Shown piece after piece: positions 7,303-16,565 of a DNA stretch of 43,675 nt. The translations under genes and the position numbers were made by a program. Under the pieces are notes generated by a model that searched no databases, had not been told where the DNA came from, and saw only the letters and a program-made list of their open reading frames with translations. Each line of letters begins with the position of its first letter. Within the stretch, counting starts at the first letter, position 1. Source of the DNA: an uncultured Eggerthellaceae bacterium (GTDB taxonomy: Bacteria; Actinomycetota; Coriobacteriia; Coriobacteriales; Eggerthellaceae); the NCBI GenBank assembly GCA_903789375.1, contig CAIFEB010000015.1, forward strand, positions 1-43,675, written 5' to 3'.

Positions 7303-8976
7303 ATGGAGAGGCTGTCATGCAGGCGACGGTGGATGAACAACATGCAACGAGGCGTCGCGAAGCGGTACGTAGCGGTCTTTACCGCAGGGGCGCTTGTCCT
7401 GTGCCCTGCCGGGTGCGGTACGGCGTATGCAGAGCCCGCATACGGGACGGGAAGCATCACGATTTCGCAAACCGAGGGAAACGACACAGCGTTCGCGGGG
7501 TACCGTTTGTTCTCCGCAAACGTGCGAGATGACGCGACGGCTCCAACGGGCAAGGTCGCAACGAACCTCCAGTGGGCTTCGCCTGAGGTTCGAACGGCGG
7601 TGGAGGCGGTTGCCGGTACGTCGTTCGCATCCGCGCAGGACGCGGCTGATTGGATCGAGCAGGGTGTCACCGGCACGACGGATCAGACGCGCGTTGAGGC
7701 AACGTCGCTGGCGAATCGCATCGCAAGCTCTGTGGCTGGTACGACCGAAGCTGTTCGCGTCGACGGCGGTCAGGCGTCACGGGATTTGGGAGAGGGATAT
7801 TGGCTGTTCGTTACGGCGGCGGATACGCTCGATGCGCAAGGCGAAGTGGGAACGGCGCCCATATTCGCAGCTATCGGGGGGTCGCCCGTGGCGGTGACGG
7901 AGAAGGCCAGCGTCGTCGCCGCGTCGAAGAAGGTTTTGAACAACGAAGTCGGCTCGACACAGGGTTTGGCGGCAGATGCGGCAACGGGGCGTGCTCTCGG
8001 CTATACCGTGCAGGGAACCGTTCCCGACAACATTGCGACGTTTTCGGCGCAGGGTACCCAGTTCTTTTATGAATTCAAAGACGTCCTGTCTCAAGGGCTC
8101 GACTACAGGGAATCGACGGCACGCGTTCTCGTGGATGGCGTGGATGTGACAGATTCGTTCGCGGTGTCTTACGACCAAGAAAAACGAACGCTTACCGCTA
8201 CGTGCGAACATTTGGAGGCTGTTGCGCACGCGGGTAGCACGGTCTCGCTGACATATGACGCGGCGCCCAATGCGCAGGCTGTGCGTGGAGGAGAAGGCAA
8301 TCCGAACACGGCGCGCATCGAGTATTCCAGCAACCCGAACACCGACCAACGTGGCTCGGTCACGCCGCCAGTCGTTCGCACGTACACGTTCGCACTTTCG
8401 CTTCTCAAGGTGGACCGCAACACCGAAAAACCGCTCGAGGGAGCTCGGTTCACCATCACGGCCCCCGGCGGCGGGTACGTGCAAGCCGATGGATCGGTGG
8501 CCGATACGGCATACGAGTTCCCGACAGGCGAAGACGGGACGATATCTGTCGCGGGTCTTGATGTCGGAACCTACACGATAAGCGAATCGTCATCGCCGGC
8601 GCGGTATCAGAAGACGCGCGATTTCACTGTCGACATCAGGGCCGACTACGATGCGGGCGGTGCGCTTACCGGTCTCGGTGCGGTCGTCGAGGGGAACGCT
8701 GATGCGGTGGCGGGACTGCCCGATGGCACAACCGGCGACAACGTCCTGAGCGCCCAAACGGGTACCGAATCCGATACGAAAAGCGGCGTCGTGCGTGTCA
8801 CGGTCGGCGATGTGCGTGATTTCAGCTTGCCTTTGACCGGGTCGAACGGAGCTGTTGCTGCTGTGGGAGCGGGAGCTTGCGCTGTCACGGGCGGCGTTGC
8901 GCTCAATATCCGCCGTCGGAAGAGGGAGCTTGCCAACGAGCGTACGCATCATGCTGGTCGGGGCAGCGCGCAGTGA
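7303..8976 (+). CDS. Major pilin-like isopeptide-forming fimbrial protein (LPLTG)
   Basis: 557 aa from ATG 7303, 25 bases after the previous gene and preceded by GAGGAAGGGG. Signal peptide near residues 20-43 (VAVFTAGALVLCPAGCGTAYAEPAYG). Next come a variable N-terminal domain, a D2 domain (SKKVLNNEVG... to GNPNTARIEYSSNPN, the usual signature of isopeptide-forming pilins), and a SpaA/CnaB domain (LLKVDRNTEKPLEGARFTI ... YTISESSSPARY). The C-terminus has LPLTGS, a membrane segment and RRRKRE. The Lys in the KVLNN region and the Glu in TISESSS are candidates for internal isopeptide bonds. The domain order is that of the shaft subunit of class C sortase-assembled pili. It would be polymerised by the sortase encoded next and attached to the wall. 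Confidence 0.85.
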   Translation: MERLSCRRRWMNNMQRGVAKRYVAVFTAGALVLCPAGCGTAYAEPAYGTGSITISQTEGNDTAFAGYRLFSANVRDDATAPTGKVATNLQWASPEVRTAVEAVAGTSFASAQDAADWIEQGVTGTTDQTRVEATSLANRIASSVAGTTEAVRVDGGQASRDLGEGYWLFVTAADTLDAQGEVGTAPIFAAIGGSPVAVTEKASVVAASKKVLNNEVGSTQGLAADAATGRALGYTVQGTVPDNIATFSAQGTQFFYEFKDVLSQGLDYRESTARVLVDGVDVTDSFAVSYDQEKRTLTATCEHLEAVAHAGSTVSLTYDAAPNAQAVRGGEGNPNTARIEYSSNPNTDQRGSVTPPVVRTYTFALSLLKVDRNTEKPLEGARFTITAPGGGYVQADGSVADTAYEFPTGEDGTISVAGLDVGTYTISESSSPARYQKTRDFTVDIRADYDAGGALTGLGAVVEGNADAVAGLPDGTTGDNVLSAQTGTESDTKSGVVRVTVGDVRDFSLPLTGSNGAVAAVGAGACAVTGGVALNIRRRKRELANERTHHAGRGSAQ

Positions 8977-9029
8977 GAGGGCCCGCGCGCGTAAGCGGGC
9001 GCGGGCGCGCGTGCTGGGAGAGGAAGCGC

Positions 9030-9101
9030 ATGGCGGTGGACGGCGTGAAAGGCTTTGTCGCAACCGTGCAGGAAAAACGATGCGTGACCGGGTTCTGCTA
9101 G
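9030..9101 (+). CDS. Possible 23-aa reading frame overlapping the sortase start
   Basis: ATG 9030 follows GAGAGGAAGCGC, a better ribosome-binding site than the one before the sortase ATG at 9080. It runs 23 codons (MAVDGVKGFVATVQEKRCV, then TGFC) to a TAG at 9099-9101, overlapping the first 22 bases of the sortase gene. It could be a coupling ORF that brings ribosomes to the sortase start, or chance. No homology is claimed. Confidence 0.2.
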   Translation: MAVDGVKGFVATVQEKRCVTGFC

Positions 9102-9952
9102 CGCTTTCAATCGGGCTTGTCGTAGGCGGATGTCTGCTCGCATGCGCGCCCTGGTTTGTCGATATCTTGACGCGATTTACGACCCCAGCCGAATCCGCTT
9201 TCACGGTGGTGGGGACCTATCCTTCGTCCGATGACGAGATGCGTCTCGTTGAGCAGGCTCGCATGTACAACGCAAAGCTTGCCGGCTTGAATCCTGGTGG
9301 AACCGTCGCCCCTTACGACCAGCAGTTGTCGCGGGCGGGCACGTCCGTCATTGCGACGGTGAAGTTTCCTCGATTTGGAACGAGCGTTCCTGTGGGTCGT
9401 GGGACCACCGACGAGACGCTCTCGCTGGAGGCGGGCCATCTCGAAGGATCGTCGCTACCGGTGGGTGGCGAAACAACGCACTGCATCATCTGCGGGCACT
9501 CGGGGATGTTCGGACGCCAGCTGTTCGACTGTCTGCATCGGATAGGCGAAGGCGATGTGTTCGAAGTCGATTCCGCTGCGGGGAGAATGGCGTACCAGGT
9601 CGTATCGGTCGAGGCGCTCACTCCCGAAGAGGCGGATATGCGGCTTTCGGTAGAGCCAGGACGCGACTTGACGACGCTGGTGACGTGCACGCCCTATGGC
9701 GTGAACGACCATCGGTTGCTTGTGAAAGGAGAGCGCTGCGACATTGACGAAGTTGAACTGGCGGAAAGCGAAGCGAGTCCGTTCGATCGGGCGAACGGGC
9801 GCCTTGTGCCTGCGTGCGTGCTCGCAATGGGCGCGGTGATTTCGATGGCAGCGGTGCGATTGCGTTTCAGGCGAAACGGTCGTGCGGGAGGGTGTGGTGT
9901 GCGGCGTCGGAAAGGGAAGAACCGTCGACACATCCGATCAACTATCAGGTAA
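9080..9952 (+). CDS. Class C (pilin-polymerising) sortase
   Basis: 290 aa from ATG 9080. The open frame extends upstream into the pilin, but that part is Arg-rich and non-homologous, so I prefer this start even though its ribosome-binding site (AGGAAAA) is modest. An N-terminal membrane segment (residues 5-25) and a C-terminal one (VPACVLAMGAVISMAAVRL) give the two-anchor layout of class C sortases. The catalytic His is about residue 140 (THCIICGHSGMFG), the Cys about 203 (LTTLVTCTPYG), and the Arg about 212 (NDHRLLVKGER). The lid residues DPF/DPW seen in many class C enzymes are not obvious. It would link the pilins encoded on either side; a housekeeping sortase for final wall attachment is not in this window. 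Confidence 0.88.
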   Translation: MRDRVLLALSIGLVVGGCLLACAPWFVDILTRFTTPAESAFTVVGTYPSSDDEMRLVEQARMYNAKLAGLNPGGTVAPYDQQLSRAGTSVIATVKFPRFGTSVPVGRGTTDETLSLEAGHLEGSSLPVGGETTHCIICGHSGMFGRQLFDCLHRIGEGDVFEVDSAAGRMAYQVVSVEALTPEEADMRLSVEPGRDLTTLVTCTPYGVNDHRLLVKGERCDIDEVELAESEASPFDRANGRLVPACVLAMGAVISMAAVRLRFRRNGRAGGCGVRRRKGKNRRHIRSTIR

Positions 9953-9970
9953 GTGGCAGGGGGAACTGCG

Positions 9971-12943
9971 ATGGGCAGAAGGATGTCGAGGCGCCGTGCA
10001 TGGCGCTGTGCGCATCGGTTAGCCGCGGGAGCGACGCCTGTGCGAGGTTTTGCCGATTGGCGCGAGAGACGCCGGGCGGACAAGGGGGAGCCTCCATCCG
10101 CTTGTGGCTCGGCAGGACGCGCCGATGCGACAGGACGGCGCGCCCGGGGGACTGTCGGGGGCGATGTCGCTGCGTCGAAGGCGTTCGCGGCATGCGTGCG
10201 CATCTGCGTCTCCGCTGCTGTGGTTTGCGCTCTCGTTGCAATCGGCATATGCGTCGGAAGCAATGCTGGTTCGCTTGGTGATGCAGCCTGGGCCGATGAG
10301 GATTCTGACAGGACAAGCGCATTCACAGCCGGGGCGTCGCAAGGATCGTCAGGTGGAGCGAGCGCCTCGGGCGAGGCGCGCGAATCGTCAGAGGGCTCCG
10401 CCGCTTCTGACGCTTCGACGAAGGGAACGGCGTATGCCGACGCGGATGATGCAGGGAACTCTGCCGACGTGGGCGGTGCGGCAAACTCGGGCGGCCGTAT
10501 CGGTTCTCCCGGTGCAGACGACTCAACTGGCGAGACCGCGGACGCATCGAGTGAGGCTTCTCCCGACGGCCGGAACGAAGGGTCGGATCCTTCTATGGGA
10601 CTTATCCTGCGAGCGCCTCGTGCATCGCAGGTCAAACGCGCGGATCCTCTCGGCTCGCTCGCTCCCGAAAAGACGGTCGAGGAATTCGCCTATATCGGGT
10701 CGCTCAATCAGGACGCGATGGAATTCAAGACGCGCTATCCCGATGATATCAAGTACCTTTCGACGCCTGACACCGCAGCGTCCAACTGGGAAGGCCTGGT
10801 CCATTCCATCGTGGCGCGTTTGCCGGCCGCGTCCGAAGGCTCTTGGGGAGAGGTTGACTATAGCGGGAGCGAAAGCTCTCCGGTTCTCAGCCTGGTATGG
10901 AGGAATGCGGGGTATACGTCGAAGGGGCGGTCTCTCGACGTCAGGCTCGACGTTACCGAGCTGACTCTTGTGCGCGCTGGCACGACGGCGAAAACCTGGC
11001 AGTCCATCATGGACTACCGGGGCGGTAAGAACGGAGGGTTCAACTTCAATGCACAGGCTAATTCGTGGGTGAAATCTTCGAAGTACGACGGCGAGGGTAC
11101 CGCTGGGTACAAATTGCAGAACGACGTGCAGATCCGCTGCACCATTAGGCTCTGCGAGGCGGGAACGGAAAAACTCGTTGAGGCCCCTATCCTTATGACC
11201 TGGAAAGATATCGATCAGCCCGGATACCCTGGCGTTTCGTACTACGAAGGGGAGGACAACCCCTACAAGGACTACTGGCATGGCAAGAACGGAGGTGTGT
11301 CGGACTGGAACGAGCAGGTGTTGCTCGGTGACGGGTTCGATGCGTCTGCATATGTCGATCCCGCGACGTACCTCGACGTGACGACGGGGCTTACGAAAGG
11401 GACAATCGGATGGGAGGAGACCCCCGATGTGTTGGGGTCGTCAATCTGGACGCGATTCGCTGCGACCAGGGGAGAGGACAACGAGAAGGACCACGATGCC
11501 GTCAAGCTCGCGGCGATGTCGACGTATCTGTACGGCGGGAAAGGAGCGTTCATTTGGCGGGGTTATGGTTGTTCGACCGCCATGTTCAGCAAGATGACGG
11601 CGCCTCCCCATGTGCCGCCTGACGTCGGTCTCAAGAAGACGCCGGAGACTCAGACGCTTGAGCGTGGACAAAGGGCCGTTTTCGATATCTCGACGCAGGC
11701 AACCGGTTCGAACTCGGAAGGCATTATCCCCTATACGTACACGGGCGCTTCGTCGAACGCCTACCGCTCCATCGTGTTCAGCGACGAGCTCGATGCTGCC
11801 TTCGATGCGACGAAAGCAGTCGTTACCTTGTACCGGACAGATACGGGTAAAGGCACGGCCGAGGCGGATGACACACCGAACTGGGATATTTCCGTGACAG
11901 GGCAGAGCGTGCGTGCGGCCTTCAAGGATACGACGACCGCCGGAGGGCGTTACCGGATGCGTATCGAGGTTCCCGTGCGCGAGGACGCCAACCTCGATGC
12001 GTACGAGGTGCGTACGGTCGATGGACTCGGATCCGTGCGGGTTGTGCCTAATGCTGGCGTGCTCACCATCTCCGATGACGTTTTGAAGACGAAGGAGATC
12101 AAGACGGGCCCCGTCGAAGTCTATGTGCCACAGCATTCAATCGAGGTGATGAAAGTCGATGCGGAAAGCGGAGATTCGTTGCCGGGCGCGGTGTTCGGGC
12201 TGTACAAGGACGCGGAGTGCAAAAACGGGGTAGGATCTGCCACGACCGACGACGAAGGGAGGGCGGTATGGACCGAGTACGCCGAAGCGGACGGAGGGCG
12301 CACCTACTTGATCGAGGGCCGCACTTTCTACGTAAAAGAGACGAGTGCGCCATCTGGGTACCGGCTTGATGAGGCAGTGCGGCCGGTTACGGTTGGGGGA
12401 AGCATGTCGCGGATCGAGGTTCGTGACAGCCGTACGCCGACGTCGTGGACGCTGAAGGCGCGCAAGACCTTGGTCGGGGAAGACGATGCTGCGCTTGATT
12501 TGAATGTCGGGCAGTTTTCCTTTGAGCTCCAAGAGGTGGATGACAAGGGCGCGCCGCTCGGCCAGGCAAAGGTTGCGGTCAATGGCGCCGACGGCGTGGT
12601 TGCTTTCGACCCCATAGAATTCGTCGCCGCCGGCACCCATCGGTACCAGGTAAGCGAGGTTCATCCAGATACTGCAGAGAAGGGCATCCAGTACGATGGC
12701 GAGATATACATGGTCGAGGTTTCCGTTGTCCCGGACTCGTCGAACGCATTGACAGCCCGTGAAAAGGTGAGTCGCTCTGATGGGACAAGTTGCGATGCGG
12801 TGACGTTTGAGAATCGCTATCGAGAAAACCATCTTCCGCAGACGGGGTCGCCCTCTGCGCCGATTGCGGTCGCCGCAGGAATGGGTGCTGTGGCGACAGG
12901 TGTGTTGCTGTACCGAATGCGCCGCATGTGCCGAGGTTCGTAG
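9971..12943 (+). CDS. Large pilus tip/adhesin-like surface protein (LPQTG)
   Basis: 990 aa from ATG 9971, with AGGGGG at about 9957-9963; a GTG at 9953 is less likely. A long basic N-terminus precedes a hydrophobic export segment (ICVSAAVVCALVAIGICV). Then come a Ser/Ala/Gly-rich spacer (to about residue 210), a large unassigned region containing Trp/Tyr-rich parts (YYEGEDNPYKDYWHGKNGG, GAFIWRGYGCSTAMFSK) that may be the adhesive domain, and a SpaA/CnaB domain (IEVMKVDAESGDSLPGAVFGLY ... VKETSAPSGYRL). A Spy0128-type pilin isopeptide-linkage domain follows (WTLKARKTLVGEDDAALDL ... FENRY). The end is LPQTGS, a membrane segment and RMRRMCR. It is the last gene of the pilus operon and is best read as the tip or ancillary pilin. 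What it binds is unknown. Confidence 0.8.
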   Translation: MGRRMSRRRAWRCAHRLAAGATPVRGFADWRERRRADKGEPPSACGSAGRADATGRRARGTVGGDVAASKAFAACVRICVSAAVVCALVAIGICVGSNAGSLGDAAWADEDSDRTSAFTAGASQGSSGGASASGEARESSEGSAASDASTKGTAYADADDAGNSADVGGAANSGGRIGSPGADDSTGETADASSEASPDGRNEGSDPSMGLILRAPRASQVKRADPLGSLAPEKTVEEFAYIGSLNQDAMEFKTRYPDDIKYLSTPDTAASNWEGLVHSIVARLPAASEGSWGEVDYSGSESSPVLSLVWRNAGYTSKGRSLDVRLDVTELTLVRAGTTAKTWQSIMDYRGGKNGGFNFNAQANSWVKSSKYDGEGTAGYKLQNDVQIRCTIRLCEAGTEKLVEAPILMTWKDIDQPGYPGVSYYEGEDNPYKDYWHGKNGGVSDWNEQVLLGDGFDASAYVDPATYLDVTTGLTKGTIGWEETPDVLGSSIWTRFAATRGEDNEKDHDAVKLAAMSTYLYGGKGAFIWRGYGCSTAMFSKMTAPPHVPPDVGLKKTPETQTLERGQRAVFDISTQATGSNSEGIIPYTYTGASSNAYRSIVFSDELDAAFDATKAVVTLYRTDTGKGTAEADDTPNWDISVTGQSVRAAFKDTTTAGGRYRMRIEVPVREDANLDAYEVRTVDGLGSVRVVPNAGVLTISDDVLKTKEIKTGPVEVYVPQHSIEVMKVDAESGDSLPGAVFGLYKDAECKNGVGSATTDDEGRAVWTEYAEADGGRTYLIEGRTFYVKETSAPSGYRLDEAVRPVTVGGSMSRIEVRDSRTPTSWTLKARKTLVGEDDAALDLNVGQFSFELQEVDDKGAPLGQAKVAVNGADGVVAFDPIEFVAAGTHRYQVSEVHPDTAEKGIQYDGEIYMVEVSVVPDSSNALTAREKVSRSDGTSCDAVTFENRYRENHLPQTGSPSAPIAVAAGMGAVATGVLLYRMRRMCRGS

Positions 12944-12962
12944 TGGCCGGGGTTCGTAAAGG

Positions 12963-12990
12963 TTGGAATTGAAAGCTGCCGTGCTACCAT
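12963..12990 (+). promoter_or_regulatory. Candidate promoter of the flavoprotein gene
   Basis: TTGGAA (12963-12968) and TACCAT (12985-12990) are 16 bases apart, 36 bases upstream of the ATG at 13026. Plausible but unproven; it would separate this gene from the pilus operon. Confidence 0.35.
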
Positions 12991-13025
12991 GGTCATCGGG
13001 GCACATTCAAAACGAGGGAGGAACA

Positions 13026-13559
13026 ATGAACATTCTGGTAGTGACGGCAAGTCCGCGCAAAGGTGGAAACTCCGATATGCTCGCCGATGCATTCATAGAG
13101 GGCGTTGACGCTACGAAGCACGAGGTGCGTCGCATCGATGCGGGCCATGCGAAGATATCACCATGCCTGGCCTGTGAGTACTGCTTCGCGCACGAGGGGA
13201 CGTGCGTGCAAGACGATGACATGCAGAAGTTCTACCCCGATTTGCATTGGGCGGATATGATCGTGTTCGCGACGCCGATGTACTACTACTCGTATCCTGC
13301 TCAGATAAAGGCATTCATGGACCGTATGTTCTGCGGTGTTGTGAAACCGTTCGGCATTACCAAGACGGCGCTGCTGCTGTGCTTCGAAGACAAGGACATC
13401 ACGACGGCGGACGGCCTGGTCAAATGTTTTGAGATTTCCGCCGCGTATTGCAAGCAGGAGGTTGTCGGCGAGGTTCTCGTCAACAACGTGTACAAGAAGG
13501 GCGCCATTGCCGGCAATCCCGGCCTTGACCGTGCTCGCGAGCTTGGCCAGAGCCTCTAG
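13026..13559 (+). CDS. NAD(P)H-dependent FMN oxidoreductase / iron-sulfur flavoprotein-like
   Basis: 177 aa from ATG 13026, with GGGAGGAACA just before it. Flavodoxin-like fold: the opening strand MNILVVTASPRKGGNSDMLA carries the phosphate-binding loop. The motif CLACEYCFAHEGTC (about residues 44-57) gives a C-x2-C-x2-C-x6-C cluster, as in iron-sulfur flavoproteins and many NADPH-dependent FMN reductases of anaerobes. VFATPMYYYSYPAQIKAFMDR is the conserved family segment that contacts the flavin and the dimer partner. It is a cytosolic redox enzyme with unknown electron partner. It has its own candidate promoter after the pilus operon. Confidence 0.8.
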   Translation: MNILVVTASPRKGGNSDMLADAFIEGVDATKHEVRRIDAGHAKISPCLACEYCFAHEGTCVQDDDMQKFYPDLHWADMIVFATPMYYYSYPAQIKAFMDRMFCGVVKPFGITKTALLLCFEDKDITTADGLVKCFEISAAYCKQEVVGEVLVNNVYKKGAIAGNPGLDRARELGQSL

Positions 13560-13575
13560 TCGATACGAGCGGGGT

Positions 13576-13610
13576 CTTCGGGGTTTCGGGTGATGCTCGA
13601 AGCCCCGAAG
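13576..13610. terminator. Hairpin between the convergent flavoprotein and telA genes
   Basis: CTTCGGGGTTTCG pairs with CGAAGCCCCGAAG around a short loop, with one G-T pair. It stands 16 bases after the flavoprotein stop. There is no clear T run, but the position between convergent genes suits a bidirectional terminator. The following 180 bases to the telA stop hold only GC-rich low-complexity sequence. Confidence 0.45.
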
Positions 13611-13791
13611 ATGCTCGAAATCCCGAGTGGTCGGGTTCGGCGCTCGGGGTGGTGGACGCTTGATCGCTGCCGCAGGGTGCGCCGTTTGCGGGCTGCGCCG
13701 ATATCGCCGGCTGTGCTGCTCGCAGGTTGCGCTGCTGTTGCGGGCCGCGTCTCTTCTGCGGATTGTGGCACTGTTGCAGGTTGCTCCGCCG

Positions 13792-15009
13792 TTACAGGCT
13801 GCGTGCTTGCTCGATCAATGCGTTCTTGAGGTCGGTTTCCATCTTGCGCATCTTCTCCTGCGCTTCCGCCCGCTGTGCGCGACCCTCCTGCTGAATCTGG
13901 ATGGTGTCCTTGATCGTGTCGATGAGCTGGTCGTTCACCGACTGCAGCGTGTCGGTGTCAACAACGCTGCGCTGGCTCGCGCGTTCGGCGTCAACCGCAC
14001 CTTGGTGCAGGCGCTCGGCATTCTGCTTGAGCAGGCGGTTCGTTACGTCATCGACGTTCTTCTGCAGCTCAAGCGCCTGGCGCTGGTTCTCCAGGCCCAG
14101 GGCGATGACCATCTGGCTTTTCCACAGGGGTACGGTCATGCCGATGGTGGTGCCGATCTTGTCGGCGATGGTCTGGTCGGCGTTCTGCATGATCTTGATC
14201 TGAGGGCAGGATTGCAGCGTGACCATGCTCAGGCGGTCGAGGTCGTCGAGGTGCTTGTCGAACCGTTCGAGCTTGCTCTTGAAATCACGCAGCACCTGGC
14301 CGGCCATGGGGTCCGCAGAAGCGGCCGCCTCCTCTTCCAGGCGTGGCAACTGGGTCGCACGGAAATCGGCAAGCGCCTTCTGACCAGCGGCGACGTAGAT
14401 CTTGAGCTGCTTGTATTGGGCGACCGACTGGTCGTAGAGCTTGTCGTACAGAGCAATGTCGGCGACCATCTGCGCTTGGCTGCGCTCGAGCTTGGCGACG
14501 ATTTCGTCAATCTGCGGTGCAACCTTTTGGTACTCGCGGCGCAGCTGATCGATCTTCACGGTGATTGTGCCGATGATTGGCAGTTTCTTTACGCCGGACA
14601 GCTGGCTGTCGTCGACGGTTGTCGCCAGTTCGCGGAGCAGCTCGCCGGCTTCGCCCGTGTCCTTGCTCGCCGTCTTTTCGAGCACCGTGTCCGAGAAGCT
14701 GGCAATTGAACGCTGCGCGTCCGCCCCGTAGGTCGATTCGATGGCGCTTTGGGTGAAATCAATCTGGCGTGCAAGGTCGTCGACCTGCTTCTGCTCGGCA
14801 GGGGACAACATCGACACCGTCTTCACGACCGCCTGCTCCGTTTGCTTGACGGGAACGAGGTTCGTCTCGGTTTGGGCGTTGGCTGCGCTGCTCATCAGGG
14901 AACTGAGCGAGATGGTGTGTGCGCCCGCGTTGCCGGTGGCGCCTGCGTCGCCGTTGCCGCTGGGACCGTCTTCGGGGGCGGCTGGAACGAGAATCGAATC
15001 GTCTGACAT
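13792..15009 (-). CDS. telA: TelA-family toxic anion resistance protein (copy A)
   Basis: 405 aa. The start is the second of two close in-frame ATGs (15007-15009), because AAGGAGG lies correctly spaced from it and overlaps the first. The sequence is highly helical and charged, with the TelA signatures TYGADAQRSIASFSDTVLEK, YDKLYDQSVAQYKQLKIYV and IGTTIGMTVPLWKSQMVIAL. The Ala/Gly/Thr-rich N-terminal 45 residues are low-complexity. TelA/YceG-like proteins are linked to tellurite and envelope-stress resistance, often together with TerD-type genes, which are absent here. It is transcribed divergently from the NrfD-like gene. The first two thirds of the gene recur as a degraded copy at 25173-26060. 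Confidence 0.88.
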   Translation of the reverse strand: MSDDSILVPAAPEDGPSGNGDAGATGNAGAHTISLSSLMSSAANAQTETNLVPVKQTEQAVVKTVSMLSPAEQKQVDDLARQIDFTQSAIESTYGADAQRSIASFSDTVLEKTASKDTGEAGELLRELATTVDDSQLSGVKKLPIIGTITVKIDQLRREYQKVAPQIDEIVAKLERSQAQMVADIALYDKLYDQSVAQYKQLKIYVAAGQKALADFRATQLPRLEEEAAASADPMAGQVLRDFKSKLERFDKHLDDLDRLSMVTLQSCPQIKIMQNADQTIADKIGTTIGMTVPLWKSQMVIALGLENQRQALELQKNVDDVTNRLLKQNAERLHQGAVDAERASQRSVVDTDTLQSVNDQLIDTIKDTIQIQQEGRAQRAEAQEKMRKMETDLKNALIEQARSL

Positions 15010-15274
15010 GGGCATCCTCCTTGGGGATGGTTGGCGCGGGTTGGGCCGCTCGGCAGTTGCGACGGTTCCAATGTACGCGAAAACGGGCAGGTAAGGGACC
15101 TCGTTCGCAAGTTCGATGGCTAGCTGTCAATGAAATTTTGGGCGAATCACCTTGTCGGGGCGTACCGGAGAATTCGTGCGAGGCGTGGAAGCATCCTTGT
15201 GGGCCGCCATGCGCTTGCCTCGCGCGTTTGATACCCTGTCGGATGAAACCGAAGACGAGGCGCGAAAGGGCAAA

Positions 15275-15560
15275 CCGTCGACGTTGGACGATCGAGGCGA
15301 GCGGCAAGAGCGCCCGACAGGTTTAAGGCGAGGCGCAAGAGAGAATGCCGTCAACGTTGGGGCCAACGGCGTCCTTCGTCCGACCGCCGGACGAAGTCGG
15401 AAGCACAGGGTGAACGGGAAAGTCGGCAACGCTTAGGGCCAGCAACATCCTTCGTCGGTCGTCGGGCGGAGCTTGAAGTGCGGTGCGAGCGAGAAGGCCG
15501 GCGACGTTTGGAGCCGGCGCTGCTGACCGAAAGCCAGAGCCAAAGGGCGAACGAGAGGGG
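15275..15560. repeat. Degenerate tandem repeat, about 75 bp period, four units
   Basis: The core CCGTCRACGTTGG recurs near 15275, 15348, 15423 (TCGGCAACGCTTAGG) and 15498 (CCGGCGACGTTTGG), giving spacings of 73, 75 and 75. Between cores the units also share CATCCTTCGTC/GTCCTTCGTC followed by a GC-rich dyad. The array fills most of the gap between telA and the NrfD-like gene and ends just before the latter's ribosome-binding site. The rest of the gap (15010-15274) shows nothing definite. Confidence 0.55.
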
Positions 15561-15569
15561 GCAGATGCG

Positions 15570-16493
15570 GTGACGTTCAGCAACCTGATTGCGGTGTACC
15601 TGTTCCTCGGCGGAACCGCCGCGGGCGCGTTCGCCATCGTCGCAACCATTGATTTGCTTTTCGCCTTCCGGCCGGCTGCGATGGCTCGAGCTCAGCGCTT
15701 TGCGGGGCCGGCCGGCGCACGGCGGTTTTCCGTTACGCGCCGACGCATCGACGCGCTCGTTTACAGCACTGCGCTCATCGTGCTCGCCGTAGGTATTCTC
15801 TGCTTGATTGCCGACTTGGGACGACCCGAGACGTTCTACTTCCTGTTCATGTATCCCACGCTGAGCTTCGTGTCCATCGGCGCCTATGCGCTGACGCTGC
15901 TGTCGATTTGCCTGGTGTTCGCATGCGCGGACGCGCTGTTCGACCTGGGTCGAGCTGCTCGTATCGCAGCGTGCATCGCCAAGATGATCGGTATACCCAT
16001 TGCCGTGGTGGTCATGGTATATACGGGCCTTCTGTTGAGAAGCACCATGGCCGTCAAACTGTGGAACTCGGCATGGCTGCCGGTGCTGTTCCTCTGCTCG
16101 GCTCTATCCTGCGGGTGCGCGGTTGCGCTGCTGTGCGTCGGCACGTGCGAGAACGCTGCGGCGGTTCGTCGGTGGAGCCAGCTGATCGCACGCGCCGATC
16201 TTGTCGCGGTTGTCGCCGAGGCGGCTTCGGCTCTCGTGTTCTTCGTCGCTGTCTCCCCCGCAGCCGATCCCGACGCGCTGTCGCGCTTGTTCCAAGGCGA
16301 ATTGGCGCAAATGTTCTGGCTCGGTTTCGTCTGCTGTGGCATGGTTGCTCCTGCCGCGATTGAGGTGGCGAGCCTTGCGAGGCGCAATGCGCCGCCCCAA
16401 GCAGCGCTGACGGTGGTCGCAGCGCTCGTTCTTGTGGGCGGTCTGTGCTTGAGGCTTTCGATCGTCGCCGCAGGCGTTCAGACGGCGGTATGA
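15570..16493 (+). CDS. NrfD/PsrC-like 8-TM quinol-interacting membrane protein (copy A)
   Basis: 307 aa from GTG 15570. This start follows GAGAGGGGG and aligns exactly with the paralogue (VTFSNLIAVYLFLGG here, MTFSSLIAVYLFLGG at 26464). Eight hydrophobic segments are visible, the first with GGTAAGAF and the second with CLIADLGRPETFYFLF, both characteristic of NrfD/PsrC/DmsC membrane subunits that exchange electrons with the quinone pool. No catalytic or FeS partner is adjacent on the 3' side: the next gene is gntR, almost 400 bases away. It either works with the reductase encoded downstream or has another partner. Its role is inferred from family only. Confidence 0.8.
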   Translation: MTFSNLIAVYLFLGGTAAGAFAIVATIDLLFAFRPAAMARAQRFAGPAGARRFSVTRRRIDALVYSTALIVLAVGILCLIADLGRPETFYFLFMYPTLSFVSIGAYALTLLSICLVFACADALFDLGRAARIAACIAKMIGIPIAVVVMVYTGLLLRSTMAVKLWNSAWLPVLFLCSALSCGCAVALLCVGTCENAAAVRRWSQLIARADLVAVVAEAASALVFFVAVSPAADPDALSRLFQGELAQMFWLGFVCCGMVAPAAIEVASLARRNAPPQAALTVVAALVLVGGLCLRLSIVAAGVQTAV

Positions 16494-16565
16494 GGATGCA
16501 GGGAAATTATGAAACGGTACGGTGTGCGCAGAACGTGGGGATTGCGCTCGTGGGACGGGCGCGAT

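Noticed and set aside
13627-14709. 360-codon plus-strand frame opposite telA-A
   Set aside because: Leu-rich mirror of the helical TelA sequence; no ribosome-binding site.
15275-15560. CRISPR array
   Set aside because: The repeats are degenerate along their whole length and the spacing segments are similar to one another, unlike CRISPR spacers; no cas genes are present.
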